From: Candidatus Parabacteroides intestinavium
GTDB taxonomy: Bacteria > Bacteroidota > Bacteroidia > Bacteroidales > Tannerellaceae
Direction of reading: 5' to 3'
Assembly (NCBI GenBank): GCA_019118725.1
Contig: DWYO01000085.1
Location: forward strand, 1 to 33,371
DNA length: 33,371 bases
Shown: in pieces, positions 8,644 to 18,317 of the stretch
How the letters are laid out: every line of letters starts with the position of its first letter
Numbering within the stretch: position 1 is the stretch's first letter
Made by a program: the position numbers and the translations under genes
Notes under the pieces: generated by a model
Seen by the model: only the letters and a program-made list of their open reading frames with translations
Databases searched by the model: none
Told to the model about the DNA's origin: nothing

Positions 8644-9978
8644 TTATCCATATTTCGCATTCTTATTCTTTATTTTCTCCAATCGGATCCGTGCCAATAC
8701 CTCCGGCTTCCGTTCCCGCTTCACCGCAGCCAAAGAGCAGGAGTCGAACACTTCTACCACACCAAGTTCCCCGTTTTCCAATCCACCTTTCTGAATCAGG
8801 AATCCGACCACATCCCCTTTGCTGATTTTGTCCCGTTTTCCCCGGTTAATGCGTAATGTGGCCCATTCCGAACGTTTCGGCCGACGGGGTGTCACAGGCA
8901 GGAAAAACTGCTCCGGCTCGGGCGTGATATAATCCGGTAAAACCTCTGCATCATGCAACAAGATATATGCCATACCCTCCGCATTCATCCGCGCCGTCCG
9001 TCCGTTGCGATGCACAAAAGCCTCTTCGTTCAGCGGCAAATGATAATGTATCACATGACGCACCTCCGGAATATCCAATCCGCGTGCCGCCAGATCGGTC
9101 GACACAAATACGGTAGCCGTCCCATTTCGCAACAGGGCCAGCCGCTGCTCTCGTTCAGACTGCTCCAAGCCGCCATGAAAACAAACATTATCGACCCGCA
9201 TCCGAGTCAGATACTGGCTGACACGCTCCACTGACTCCCGGTGATTACAAAACACCAGGGCTGACTCGCCATTCAGTTCGCCCAGCAACCCATAAAGGCA
9301 AGCCAACTTATCCCGTTCCGGAGATTTCACCTGATATAGTTTCAAACCTTTCAAAGCTTTCTGCGCCGTCAGGTATGAAATCCGCAACGGGTTTGTCAAA
9401 CCAACAAAAGCCGGAATTTCGACCGCTTCTGTAGCCGAAGTCAATACCCGTCGTCGCACACGAGGTAACCGCGCCAATATCTTCTTCATCTCCGGAACAA
9501 ATTTCAATTCCAACGACTTATCGAATTCATCCAAAATAACTGTATGCACAGCTGCTACAGATACGCTTCCTTTTTCCAAATGATCCAATATACGTCCGGG
9601 GGTACCTATCCAAACTGCCGGAGCATGTTCCAAGCTGCGGCGTTCCGTTTGGAAAGGATGTCCACCATAACAACAGGTTATTTTCAAGCCGCTTCCCAAC
9701 GAACGAAATACCGATTCAATCTGTAATGCCAACTCCCGCGAAGGAACAATTACCAACGTCTGTACCCATTCTTCCGGCTTCAATAAAGGCAATAACGGCA
9801 ACAAAAACGCCAAAGTCTTTCCCGATCCGGTAGGACTTAACAGCAACAAATCCCGTTGCACATCCGAAGAAAGAGCCTCACGTTGCATCGGATTCAACGC
9901 TACGATATCCAATTTCTGCAATGCCTTCCGGATAGCTTCCGAATAATTTTCTTCTAGTATTTTATTTTCTTTTGTCAT
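8644..9978 (-). CDS. DEAD-box-type ATP-dependent RNA helicase, DbpA-like, with DEFD motif II
   Basis: SPTGSGKT (I), PSRELALQ (Ia), VILDEFD (II), TSAT (III), HRNGRTARM (VI), C-terminal DbpA-like RNA-binding region. The ORF extends to 10026; MTKENKILEEN at 9978 is the more plausible start. Confidence 0.9.
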   Translation of the reverse strand: MTKENKILEENYSEAIRKALQKLDIVALNPMQREALSSDVQRDLLLLSPTGSGKTLAFLLPLLPLLKPEEWVQTLVIVPSRELALQIESVFRSLGSGLKITCCYGGHPFQTERRSLEHAPAVWIGTPGRILDHLEKGSVSVAAVHTVILDEFDKSLELKFVPEMKKILARLPRVRRRVLTSATEAVEIPAFVGLTNPLRISYLTAQKALKGLKLYQVKSPERDKLACLYGLLGELNGESALVFCNHRESVERVSQYLTRMRVDNVCFHGGLEQSEREQRLALLRNGTATVFVSTDLAARGLDIPEVRHVIHYHLPLNEEAFVHRNGRTARMNAEGMAYILLHDAEVLPDYITPEPEQFFLPVTPRRPKRSEWATLRINRGKRDKISKGDVVGFLIQKGGLENGELGVVEVFDSCSLAAVKRERKPEVLARIRLEKIKNKNAKYG

Positions 9979-10047
9979 ATTCTTTTTTAGTTGACACAGA
10001 ATGATTTTTCTAAAAAAGCCTTGCATTTGTAGCTTCTCACCTGAAGC

Positions 10048-12618
10048 CTAAAAAAACTTTTCCCTGCCTGTATCCTCGTTCACTACATATAGATGATGGG
10101 CCTGTTGCAAAAATTTGCTCTGCAACAAAGGCGACCATTGCTCCATTTCCTCCTGACGGAAACGATCTACCTCTTGCAAAGCTTCAGGTGATGTATGCCC
10201 TCCCAACAAGGCACGCAACCAAGCTGACGGGAAAAAGATGTCACCTGTCTGTTGTACTTCCGGCAAAATGCGTAACGCCGGACGAATATAAGCCAGCGAC
10301 TCTTGTTCACGCAAACGGTGGTTCAAAAGAGAAAGTGAGGAGGAAACCCAAGGCTCAACTCGCCGGTTCTCCGCTTTCAATAACGATTGAAATACACTGT
10401 CACGTACAGAACGGTCGGCCGATACAGCTGGAGAAATGAAGCGGTATTCCGCTTGCCGGTCCGGATTGCCTATACGTGCCAACTGCGTGGCCACAATCTC
10501 ATCAGCTTGTTCCGGTAAATGCAATGCAAGAAGATAGGACAGATTAATACAATCGCGTTCACTTAACACACATCCTGCCGGAGCTTGCCGTTCTTTCCAT
10601 ATCCGGTACAAACGACCGATGGCCTCCTTTGAGCTAGCGACCGACTGGTATTGCCGGAATGCTTGCATACGGAACTGAGGTTTCTTCCCCTCCGTTACTT
10701 GCTTCCATAAGGATTGTTCTAACCATAAGAGGTCTTTCCGAGCGAACTTCACCGCCGAACCGACATAACCTAATGCCATGGTATAAAGCAGGTCGCCAGG
10801 TTCTTGTACCAAGTAATCCATCATGTCATGCAAATAGGCATCCGCATCAAGTGTCTTATGCTGCAAATTTTCATGTAGCGAAATAAGCAATGATCCTTTC
10901 AGCAGCTCATCATGCGTGGTATCCAGGCAAGCAAATGCAGCTTGCCGATCTTTTTCTGTAAGACGAAAAAAGCCGTAGGCGTATCCATCGATATTAGGCA
11001 AAACCGTCACCGGATCTATATGCCGGAGACGCAATGGAGCTTTGGCCGTCCTTCTGTTGTCCGGCAGACCGATTTCGACCATCTCGGTGCCGGTTGCCGA
11101 AATGACACAATAGGTAATACGCTGGGGCCAAACACGTTCTTTTCCCTGCGGGTCTGTTTCTGTCACCACTAAACTATCTCCCTGTACGTAAGCATCGATT
11201 GTCGGCATGCCAGGTTCGTGCACCCACATTTGGCTCCAACGCTCCAGCTCCACATTCGTATGTTTTGAAAAAACCGATATCAAATCTTCCCACGTGGCAT
11301 TTCCATAGCAGAAGGTACGCAAATAGTCATGCAACCCCTCACGATAAGCCTGCTCCCCCATACGACGCACCAGCATCTCCATCATCACAGGCGATTTGTC
11401 GTACACAATATTACTGTATATTAACCCGGCATTGCGCAAATTATCAAGCGATTGCTTGATAGGCGTAGCACCAGCCGTCCGGTCTTCGGCATACGCGGCC
11501 GGGACATATCCCCGTATGAAATTCAACCGATGGTTGACAGAAGGATACATCGGTTCCACCATCTTAGCCGCAAAATAATTCGCAAATACTTCCTTCGTCC
11601 AGACATCGTCAAACCAAGCCATAGTCACATAATCACCGAACCACATGTGCGCGGTCTCATGGGCAATCAGTGAACTTCTCCTCAGTTGTTCATCCAGTGT
11701 TGGCTGCTCGTTCAGAAACATACTTCCATCATTATACAATGTTGCTCCGGTATGCTCCATACCCCCAAACTGGAACCCGGGGATAATAATCAAATCATAT
11801 TTAGCAAAAGGATAAGGAATACCGGTATAATCCTCCATCCAAGACAAAGCATCCAATACTTGCCGGGCTATCTCCGGACACTGCGCTACACGTTTCGGAT
11901 CAGTTTCCCGATGATAAATCGAAATAGAGCGTTCTCCCCGTTGATAAATCTCGCGCTGCAATTTCCCGGCTACAAACGAAAACAGGTAAGTGGGCAGAGG
12001 TTTCGTCTCCTGAAAACGAATCAGCCTCCGGTTCGGACGGCTCAACACATCCGCCTCTATAATCTTCCCGTTTGCCACCGCTGTCCAATTCTCCGGGATA
12101 TCCAACGTCAGCGAATAAAGAGCCTTTATATCCGGCTGGTCAAAACAAGGGAAAAGAGTCCGCGCCCGATCCGGTACCAGCAACGTGTACAAGAACTCAT
12201 CGCGTCGATTCAACGACTGATCGGATGCCCGGAAGGCGATTGTCACCTTATTGGTGCCACCCCAAGTTTCAGAATGCGGTATGATGATATGTTCTTTTTC
12301 CACACGATATTCCACCGGTTGGTCATTCAATAAGACCGATATCACCTGCGAAGAATCAGCCCGGAAATCTACAATCAACGGTTCTTTCCGACCCTGTTTC
12401 CAGGTAATCTCCGAAACACCGGTTACGGCCTCCTGCCTATTTTCCGGAATTACAAACGAAAGGTTATATTTGACGTCCCAATAGGTGCTTTTACGGAATT
12501 GCGCCAATTCCCAGCTCACACCGGTCTCTGTCATCACCGTCAAATTTGCCGGTTCCTGGCGACAAGCCATCAATCCTGCTGCCAGCAATAAATTCCACCA
12601 AAGCTTCATGGTTCTCAT
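10048..12618 (-). CDS. M1 family metallopeptidase (aminopeptidase N-like), lipoprotein
   Basis: Signal/lipobox LWWNLLLAAGLMAC; zinc site HETAH-X18-E; GGMEH in place of GxMEN; Tyr in IVYDKSPVMMEML. Confidence 0.92.
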   Translation of the reverse strand: MRTMKLWWNLLLAAGLMACRQEPANLTVMTETGVSWELAQFRKSTYWDVKYNLSFVIPENRQEAVTGVSEITWKQGRKEPLIVDFRADSSQVISVLLNDQPVEYRVEKEHIIIPHSETWGGTNKVTIAFRASDQSLNRRDEFLYTLLVPDRARTLFPCFDQPDIKALYSLTLDIPENWTAVANGKIIEADVLSRPNRRLIRFQETKPLPTYLFSFVAGKLQREIYQRGERSISIYHRETDPKRVAQCPEIARQVLDALSWMEDYTGIPYPFAKYDLIIIPGFQFGGMEHTGATLYNDGSMFLNEQPTLDEQLRRSSLIAHETAHMWFGDYVTMAWFDDVWTKEVFANYFAAKMVEPMYPSVNHRLNFIRGYVPAAYAEDRTAGATPIKQSLDNLRNAGLIYSNIVYDKSPVMMEMLVRRMGEQAYREGLHDYLRTFCYGNATWEDLISVFSKHTNVELERWSQMWVHEPGMPTIDAYVQGDSLVVTETDPQGKERVWPQRITYCVISATGTEMVEIGLPDNRRTAKAPLRLRHIDPVTVLPNIDGYAYGFFRLTEKDRQAAFACLDTTHDELLKGSLLISLHENLQHKTLDADAYLHDMMDYLVQEPGDLLYTMALGYVGSAVKFARKDLLWLEQSLWKQVTEGKKPQFRMQAFRQYQSVASSKEAIGRLYRIWKERQAPAGCVLSERDCINLSYLLALHLPEQADEIVATQLARIGNPDRQAEYRFISPAVSADRSVRDSVFQSLLKAENRRVEPWVSSSLSLLNHRLREQESLAYIRPALRILPEVQQTGDIFFPSAWLRALLGGHTSPEALQEVDRFRQEEMEQWSPLLQSKFLQQAHHLYVVNEDTGREKFF

Positions 12619-12716
12619 CTATATTTAGTTTTTGAGCTTTTAAGTTTCTGAGTTCATAAATTTTTGTCATGCGTCAAGTTGACAGCGAAAAAACTTATAC
12701 TCAAAAAAACTTATCG
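12619..12716. repeat. Two opposed blocks of AAACTNAN-type repeats around a small GTCAA-G-TTGAC dyad
   Basis: Minus-oriented block 12623-12660 (GAACTCAGAAACTTAAAAGCTCAAAAACT); plus-oriented block 12687-12716 (GAAAAAACTTATACTCAAAAAAACTTATCG); dyad GTCAAGTTGAC at 12673-12683. Confidence 0.5.
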
Positions 12717-12718
12717 TT

Positions 12719-13174
12719 TTAATCTCGTAAATATTCTGCGATTTTCATAAAATTGCCTTCCAACAGATACATCTGCCGTGCCATAAAAGAGAAAAATTCG
12801 CCCCAGTCTTCACGCCGATGGAAATCTATGCCCTCCTTTTTCGTGTAAATCCGAGCCACCTCGTTGCCGGTCTCACGAACATAACAGATATCCCATATCA
12901 GTCCATCCGGAAACTCTGCCTCCAAATTCTCCTTATACCAAGTCAGCTTCTCCAACATTTCCAGCCGCTGCGCCTCTTGTCGGTGATTGACCTCCAATAT
13001 CACATACGCTCCGGAACGGTTCACCTCAAACTTCAACTCAACACCTTTCACCTTCGTATTATACAAGACCCACATTTTCCGCCGGCGACGCAAATAGGGC
13101 TGTACGGCACAATAAGCGGCGAAGCTTTCCCAAAACTCAACCTTCAATTGTTTCAGTTCGTCCTTGCTATACAT
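12719..13174 (-). CDS. DUF4268-like protein
   Basis: FWESFAAYCAVQPYLRRRRKMWVLYNTKVKGVELKFEVNRSGAYVILEVNH; resembles DUF4268 as I know it. Starts 2 nt after the upstream M16 gene stop. Confidence 0.7.
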   Translation of the reverse strand: MYSKDELKQLKVEFWESFAAYCAVQPYLRRRRKMWVLYNTKVKGVELKFEVNRSGAYVILEVNHRQEAQRLEMLEKLTWYKENLEAEFPDGLIWDICYVRETGNEVARIYTKKEGIDFHRREDWGEFFSFMARQMYLLEGNFMKIAEYLRD

Positions 13175-13176
13175 CT

Positions 13177-16011
13177 TTATCGATAAATATCATTAATCTT
13201 CACTTTGATGATCTTCCCGAAAGCAGCCAATTGTTTTCGGTCGATCTGCTTTGCATTTCCCACAATCGCATAGACTACCGGAGCCCCAGCTATCTGTTTC
13301 CGATAAAAATCCATAACATCTTTCATGTCCATACGGTCAATATAATCCAACAGCATCCTGTTCGGATCCTTGTCAAACCCTTCTTTTTGCATACGGGAAA
13401 GCCGTTCCGATATATCACGTAAAGCGGGGAAAGTATTGTTTACCTCATTACGAATATTCTGCTTTACCGCAGGGATACGTTCCGGCTTCTCCGGCATCTG
13501 CTTGATAAGATGATGAAAAATAGTCAACGCATCAATGGTCTTATCACTTTGCGTAGAAAACATGGCCTGGAAATAGCCCGGACAGCCTTTGCTCATCATA
13601 GAAGGCAAATAATACTGACCATTTACCCGATATGCGTATGATCGGAATTCACGAATCTCCTGAAACATCAACGAAGACATATCTCCACCAAAATATCCAG
13701 AGAAAAGCTTTGAAGCACAACGCATTTCCAGATCATCCACCGCTTGTCCCTCTACATACGCATAAACGATGCTCTGCGAAACATCCGGTTTGTTCAAGAA
13801 AAAGACACAAGGTTCCTCATAATGTATCAAAGGCCTTGCCCATGGATACCCAGACGGATAGACTATATCTTGCAAACGGAAATAATGTGCAACCATCTTT
13901 TGTACATTTTCTATGGGAACGTTGCCACAATAATGGACCGTGCAGGCATATTGCTGCACTTCCTTAAACAAAGCCAACAGGTTCTCCCCTTTCATCTGCC
14001 GGACCTCTTTCAAGGATGGTTTTTGCAAAAAGCGCGAAGCTTCACCGAAAATCACATGCTCTATCAGAACAGAGGCCAAACTACTGCTGGAGTTGAGCAA
14101 CGCTTTCTCGACTACCCGCATTTCGTCAACAACCTGACGCAACTGTTTGTCATCAACTTGGGGATGCTGCATAAAGTCACCTACCAATGCAATGGTTTCC
14201 AACAGATTCTCATCAAATCCTGTAATGCGTACAACAAAATCCGTATTGTTCGCTTCAAAGGTCAGAATACTTCCAATGGTCTGCAATTTGTTGCGGAACA
14301 CCTCAAATTTATCCTTTTCAGTACCGATGAAATGCAGATAATTCGCCACCTGTGCCAACATTTTTTTCCCGATTACACCAACACCATAATAGATATCCAA
14401 CGAGAAGATATCGTTTACCGGATTCTTTGTAGCATATAGTTTTACCTTATCCGACAAGGTTATCGTCTCAATAGAATAGCACTTCTCATCCACAAAACGA
14501 GGTTCCAAACGGCTGACCGGAAGTTTTTCCAGATTCTGCGCATAAAGCGACTTGCTCTGCTTGGGATTCGGGCGAACCGGAATATAATCCGGTTTCGGCA
14601 GGTGATCATTCTTATAACGGCCTGTAGTCTTCGTCACATACAGATAATTTTCGGTGAAATATTTACGGGCAACCGCTATGACATCATCCCGCGTCATCTG
14701 GTCTATCCGTTTCAACTCAGCCAAATAATCTTCCCATTTCTTCCCTTGCGAGAATACACGCATCATGATTTGGGCGCGTGAGCTTACATCCTCCAATAAC
14801 GAAACATAATCCCGTTTCTGCTCCAACTTCAATCCCTGGAAAATCTCCTCGCTGAATTCACCGGCTTTTAATCGATTTATCTCCCGCCAAACTAATTTTT
14901 CTGCGGCCGAATATGACTGAAAAAACAATTTGGGCATGACAAATATCGCTAAAATACCAGCCTCGTTCATACATTCATTGACCGCCATCGAAGCCACCAC
15001 CTTGTGATCTACTGCCAATTTATCCAAAAAGCCCGTGCCATTGGAATTGTTCAGCAAAGCGATAGCCACTTTCAAGGCTACCTCATCCTCATGATTGGCC
15101 GACACCCCCCGGAATCCCAATGCCATCATTTTGACAAACGGCATAGGAACTTTCAACTTCATCTTCTCTTTGCCTTTAAACTCAGGCAACGGTACCGGCT
15201 CATTCTTAGGGGCTATCCCTTCACGGATCCGCGAAAAGGTCCGTTCCAAAATGGGAAGGACCTCCTCCGTACGAAAATCGCCACATAGTATTAGGCCCAT
15301 ATTGGACGCTACATAATAGGTCTCAAAGAAACGACGCATCTCGGAAAGACGCGGATTCTTTAGGTTCTCCGTACTTCCTATCACCGGATATGCATACGGA
15401 TGCGGTGCAAAATAGCGCTCTTTCAACCGCTCCACCGACATACCACCGACATAATCGGCGTACATATTTTTCTCTTCGTAAACCGTCTCCAACTCATTCT
15501 GGAACAGGCGGAACACCGGATTAATCAACCTTTCGCTATTAATCTCCGCCCATTGTTCCATGTATTGAGATGAAAATATATTGAAATAGACTGTATAATC
15601 CAAAGATGTTCCCGCATTCAGCTTCGTACCTCCATACTGAGTAATCAATTTATCAAACTCATTGGGGATAACATATTTGGCAGCTTCCACACTCAATTCA
15701 TTAATCTGCTTCTGCAAAGAACGGCGTTCTGCATGATCCTGCGTTTCCGCCAATTCATCATACTTAGCTGCAATCCGATCCAGCAAAGCCTTCTCCTGCT
15801 CATAATCGATTGTACCGATCTTGTCGGTACCTTTAAACATCATGTGCTCAAAATAATGCGCGATTCCTGTATTCGGACAATCTTTCGCTCCCGCTTTCAC
15901 TACCACTGCACCAAATACTTTGGGCTGCGTATGGTCTTCGTTCAACCATACGGTCAATCCATTTTTCAGTGTATGTGTCGTACAAGTTATCTGTTGTTCT
16001 CCTGATTCCAT
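13177..16011 (-). CDS. M16 family (insulinase/pitrilysin-like) zinc metallopeptidase, two tandem M16 halves
   Basis: Inverted zinc motif HYFEHMMF with downstream NELETVYEEKNMY; long two-half architecture. Confidence 0.93.
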   Translation of the reverse strand: MESGEQQITCTTHTLKNGLTVWLNEDHTQPKVFGAVVVKAGAKDCPNTGIAHYFEHMMFKGTDKIGTIDYEQEKALLDRIAAKYDELAETQDHAERRSLQKQINELSVEAAKYVIPNEFDKLITQYGGTKLNAGTSLDYTVYFNIFSSQYMEQWAEINSERLINPVFRLFQNELETVYEEKNMYADYVGGMSVERLKERYFAPHPYAYPVIGSTENLKNPRLSEMRRFFETYYVASNMGLILCGDFRTEEVLPILERTFSRIREGIAPKNEPVPLPEFKGKEKMKLKVPMPFVKMMALGFRGVSANHEDEVALKVAIALLNNSNGTGFLDKLAVDHKVVASMAVNECMNEAGILAIFVMPKLFFQSYSAAEKLVWREINRLKAGEFSEEIFQGLKLEQKRDYVSLLEDVSSRAQIMMRVFSQGKKWEDYLAELKRIDQMTRDDVIAVARKYFTENYLYVTKTTGRYKNDHLPKPDYIPVRPNPKQSKSLYAQNLEKLPVSRLEPRFVDEKCYSIETITLSDKVKLYATKNPVNDIFSLDIYYGVGVIGKKMLAQVANYLHFIGTEKDKFEVFRNKLQTIGSILTFEANNTDFVVRITGFDENLLETIALVGDFMQHPQVDDKQLRQVVDEMRVVEKALLNSSSSLASVLIEHVIFGEASRFLQKPSLKEVRQMKGENLLALFKEVQQYACTVHYCGNVPIENVQKMVAHYFRLQDIVYPSGYPWARPLIHYEEPCVFFLNKPDVSQSIVYAYVEGQAVDDLEMRCASKLFSGYFGGDMSSLMFQEIREFRSYAYRVNGQYYLPSMMSKGCPGYFQAMFSTQSDKTIDALTIFHHLIKQMPEKPERIPAVKQNIRNEVNNTFPALRDISERLSRMQKEGFDKDPNRMLLDYIDRMDMKDVMDFYRKQIAGAPVVYAIVGNAKQIDRKQLAAFGKIIKVKINDIYR

Positions 16012-16056
16012 TCCTTATTTTTATGGCGTATTTTCCTTTAATGAACGATTAAGATA

Positions 16057-16064
16057 CAAAAATA
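16057..16064 (-). promoter_or_regulatory. Putative -7 element (TATTTTTG, matches TAnnTTTG) for the M16 peptidase gene
   Basis: CAAAAATA on the plus strand, 46 nt upstream of the M16 start. No convincing TTTG -33 partner seen. Confidence 0.4.
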
Positions 16065-16131
16065 GTGAATTTTTCAGAAAAACAGGCGAAAAATAAGGAA
16101 CTTAAATGCCCAAGGGATTAAATTGAAAATT

Positions 16132-16848
16132 TTATTCCACTTTCTTCAAATACTGTTTGAACTGTTCCGGCTTGTCGTTCAGAATCAAACTTTCAGGGAA
16201 CTCCGTCAGTTGGAGCAGTTCATAGATGTGACTGTAATCAGCTATCGAGAAAGAGATATGCGCATCGCTGCCCAAAATTACCGGCACCTCATACTGCTTG
16301 CACAAACGCAGAATTTCCAGATTATTGTCTCGTGCCTTTACTTTGTGGCGTACCGGATTCAGCGAACTGTTATTTATCTCCAACAGTGTATGCGTCTCCT
16401 TGGCTGCCAGAACTACCGGCTCAAACAACATATCGGCTGTACCATCTCCCGGATGACTGATAATCTGCACATAAGGGTGATGTATTGCGCCCAGCATGGC
16501 CGATGTATTTTGCACAATACTGCCCGGAGTATAGCAAAGGGAATGAATTCCGGCTATCCGCAAATCCAGCATTTTCCAATACTCTTCGGTCAGATCGACT
16601 GTCCCGTCATAATCCAGAATATTCAATTCGGCCCCCAACATCAGCTCCACCCCGTACATCTTCCGGGGCACAACATGCAAATTCCGGAAATAAATCGGCG
16701 CACAGGAACCTGGAATGCCCGGAGCATGTTCAGTTATACCCAATATCTCCAGTCCTTTCTCCGCAGCCGCATGGACCATTTCCTGCAGGCTGCTAAAGGC
16801 ATGACCGCTCGCCACGGTATGCGTATGTACATCTAACGCTATTTTCAT
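16132..16848 (-). CDS. PHP-domain phosphatase/phosphoesterase (YcdX-like)
   Basis: MKIALDVHTHTVASGHAFSSLQEMV, ITEHAPGIPG, GIHSLCYTPG, SHPGDG, LGSDAHISFSI. Confidence 0.9.
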   Translation of the reverse strand: MKIALDVHTHTVASGHAFSSLQEMVHAAAEKGLEILGITEHAPGIPGSCAPIYFRNLHVVPRKMYGVELMLGAELNILDYDGTVDLTEEYWKMLDLRIAGIHSLCYTPGSIVQNTSAMLGAIHHPYVQIISHPGDGTADMLFEPVVLAAKETHTLLEINNSSLNPVRHKVKARDNNLEILRLCKQYEVPVILGSDAHISFSIADYSHIYELLQLTEFPESLILNDKPEQFKQYLKKVE

Positions 16849-16866
16849 TTTTGTCTATTTTTTCTC

Positions 16867-17550
16867 TTAGGCCTTTAACATTCGTACCAACGGAGCATGA
16901 AATACCAACAATATTATCCACATTAATCCGATTGAGGCCATGATCAGCCAGGCTCTTTTGGCGCCATAAACAGGATAAGGAGCAGCAGGAAGCCAGCGCG
17001 AACGTACCCAAACATAGAGTTTATACACGATGTAGCCAAAGAACAAACCGGCCATCATACCGGGAATAATATCTGTCAGGAAATGTACACCCAAGTAAAT
17101 GCGGCTATACGCATTGACGGTGGCCCAAAGGAATAAGGTAAATCCCAGCCACCGATTACGGAACAGCAAAGTAAGAAACATCGCGAATCCGAAAGCATTC
17201 GCCGCATGGCTGGATATAAATCCATAGCGTCCTCCCCGATAACCAAAAACAGTCTGGACATCATTCATAAAATCCGGATGATACGTTGGCCGGAAACGGG
17301 TGAACAGGGGTTTGCAAACATGGGACGCAAACTGGTCGCATAACGTGACGGTCAGTACTATCGCCAGCAACACCAGCAACACTTCCCGCCAATCCTTCCG
17401 ATAACACAGCGTCAACAAGACAAACAAGGCCAACGGCAACCATACCGTCTTTCCGGAATAAAGCCACATCACTTCATCCCAATAGGGGGTATGGCACCCG
17501 TTTAACCACAAAAAAAGCTCACGCTCGTATGTCAACAATTGCTCTAACAT
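16867..17550 (-). CDS. PAP2-family membrane phosphatase
   Basis: KPLFTRFRPTYHPDF, SSHAANAFGFAMFL, RIYLGVHFLTDI match PAP2 motifs. ATG at 17550 overlaps the batE TGA (TGATG); the ORF track uses TTG at 17553. Confidence 0.92.
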   Translation of the reverse strand: MLEQLLTYERELFLWLNGCHTPYWDEVMWLYSGKTVWLPLALFVLLTLCYRKDWREVLLVLLAIVLTVTLCDQFASHVCKPLFTRFRPTYHPDFMNDVQTVFGYRGGRYGFISSHAANAFGFAMFLTLLFRNRWLGFTLFLWATVNAYSRIYLGVHFLTDIIPGMMAGLFFGYIVYKLYVWVRSRWLPAAPYPVYGAKRAWLIMASIGLMWIILLVFHAPLVRMLKA

Positions 17551-18311
17551 CAAATCATCTGTATCTCTTTACTCGGCATCCAGCCCACATTGCCATCTTC
17601 CAGTTCCACCTCGCTCCATTCGCCTAAAGTACTTTTAACCGTTACTTTCGTACCCTCGTGCAAAACAACCAGATCGGTTCCGCTTTCATCCGGTGAGCTC
17701 TTTACCGTGACACTGGAAGCAAACACAATCGCTTCGGCATGATTCTTCATCGCACTCTTCTGACTATATCCGAAGATATTGGAAAAGACAACAATCACCA
17801 AGAAAAGCAAGGCGCAATAAAAACCGACCTTCTTAAAGCGAACAACCTTCGAAAAGAAGAACACGACCAAACAAAGCATAAAGAGGATAAAGCAGATAAT
17901 CCCCGTAGCGCCCCACGTATCTACACTTGCGATATCCCGTATGCCTTCAAACCATTTGGTCAGGAAAAACTGTCCGACCGGCTCGATTTTATCCACGGCA
18001 CGCGATTTGGCCAACTGCAAATTGAAACGGATATCCTTATCCCCCGGTTCTAAAATCAAAGCACGCTCGTAGTTCAAGATAGCCGGAGCAATCTGTCCGC
18101 TCTTGTAATAAGCATTTCCCAAATTATAATAGATAGCCGCCGACTCGCCATTGTTTTTCAACAGACCTTCGTAAAGCTCAATCGCTGTCTTATAATCCTC
18201 CTTTGTATAAGCTACCTCCGCCTCTTTAATAGAAGCCTCTTGCGCCATCATAGGCCATGCCAAACATAGAATCAGCAAAGCCAGCCCAAATTGTCTGATA
18301 TATCTTTTCAT
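17550..18311 (-). CDS. batE: BatE-like protein: signal peptide, TPR repeats, two TM segments, SH3-like C-terminus
   Basis: TPR AIYYNLGNAYYKSGQIAPAILNYERALILEPGDKDIRFNL; SH3b VTVKSSPDESGTDLVVLHEGTKVTVKSTLGEWSEVELEDGNVGWM; position downstream of batD. Confidence 0.88.
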   Translation of the reverse strand: MKRYIRQFGLALLILCLAWPMMAQEASIKEAEVAYTKEDYKTAIELYEGLLKNNGESAAIYYNLGNAYYKSGQIAPAILNYERALILEPGDKDIRFNLQLAKSRAVDKIEPVGQFFLTKWFEGIRDIASVDTWGATGIICFILFMLCLVVFFFSKVVRFKKVGFYCALLFLVIVVFSNIFGYSQKSAMKNHAEAIVFASSVTVKSSPDESGTDLVVLHEGTKVTVKSTLGEWSEVELEDGNVGWMPSKEIQMI

Positions 18312-18317
18312 TGCTTT

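Noticed and set aside
11686-12333. 215-aa plus-strand ORF
   Set aside because: Antisense to the M1 peptidase; no recognisable protein features.
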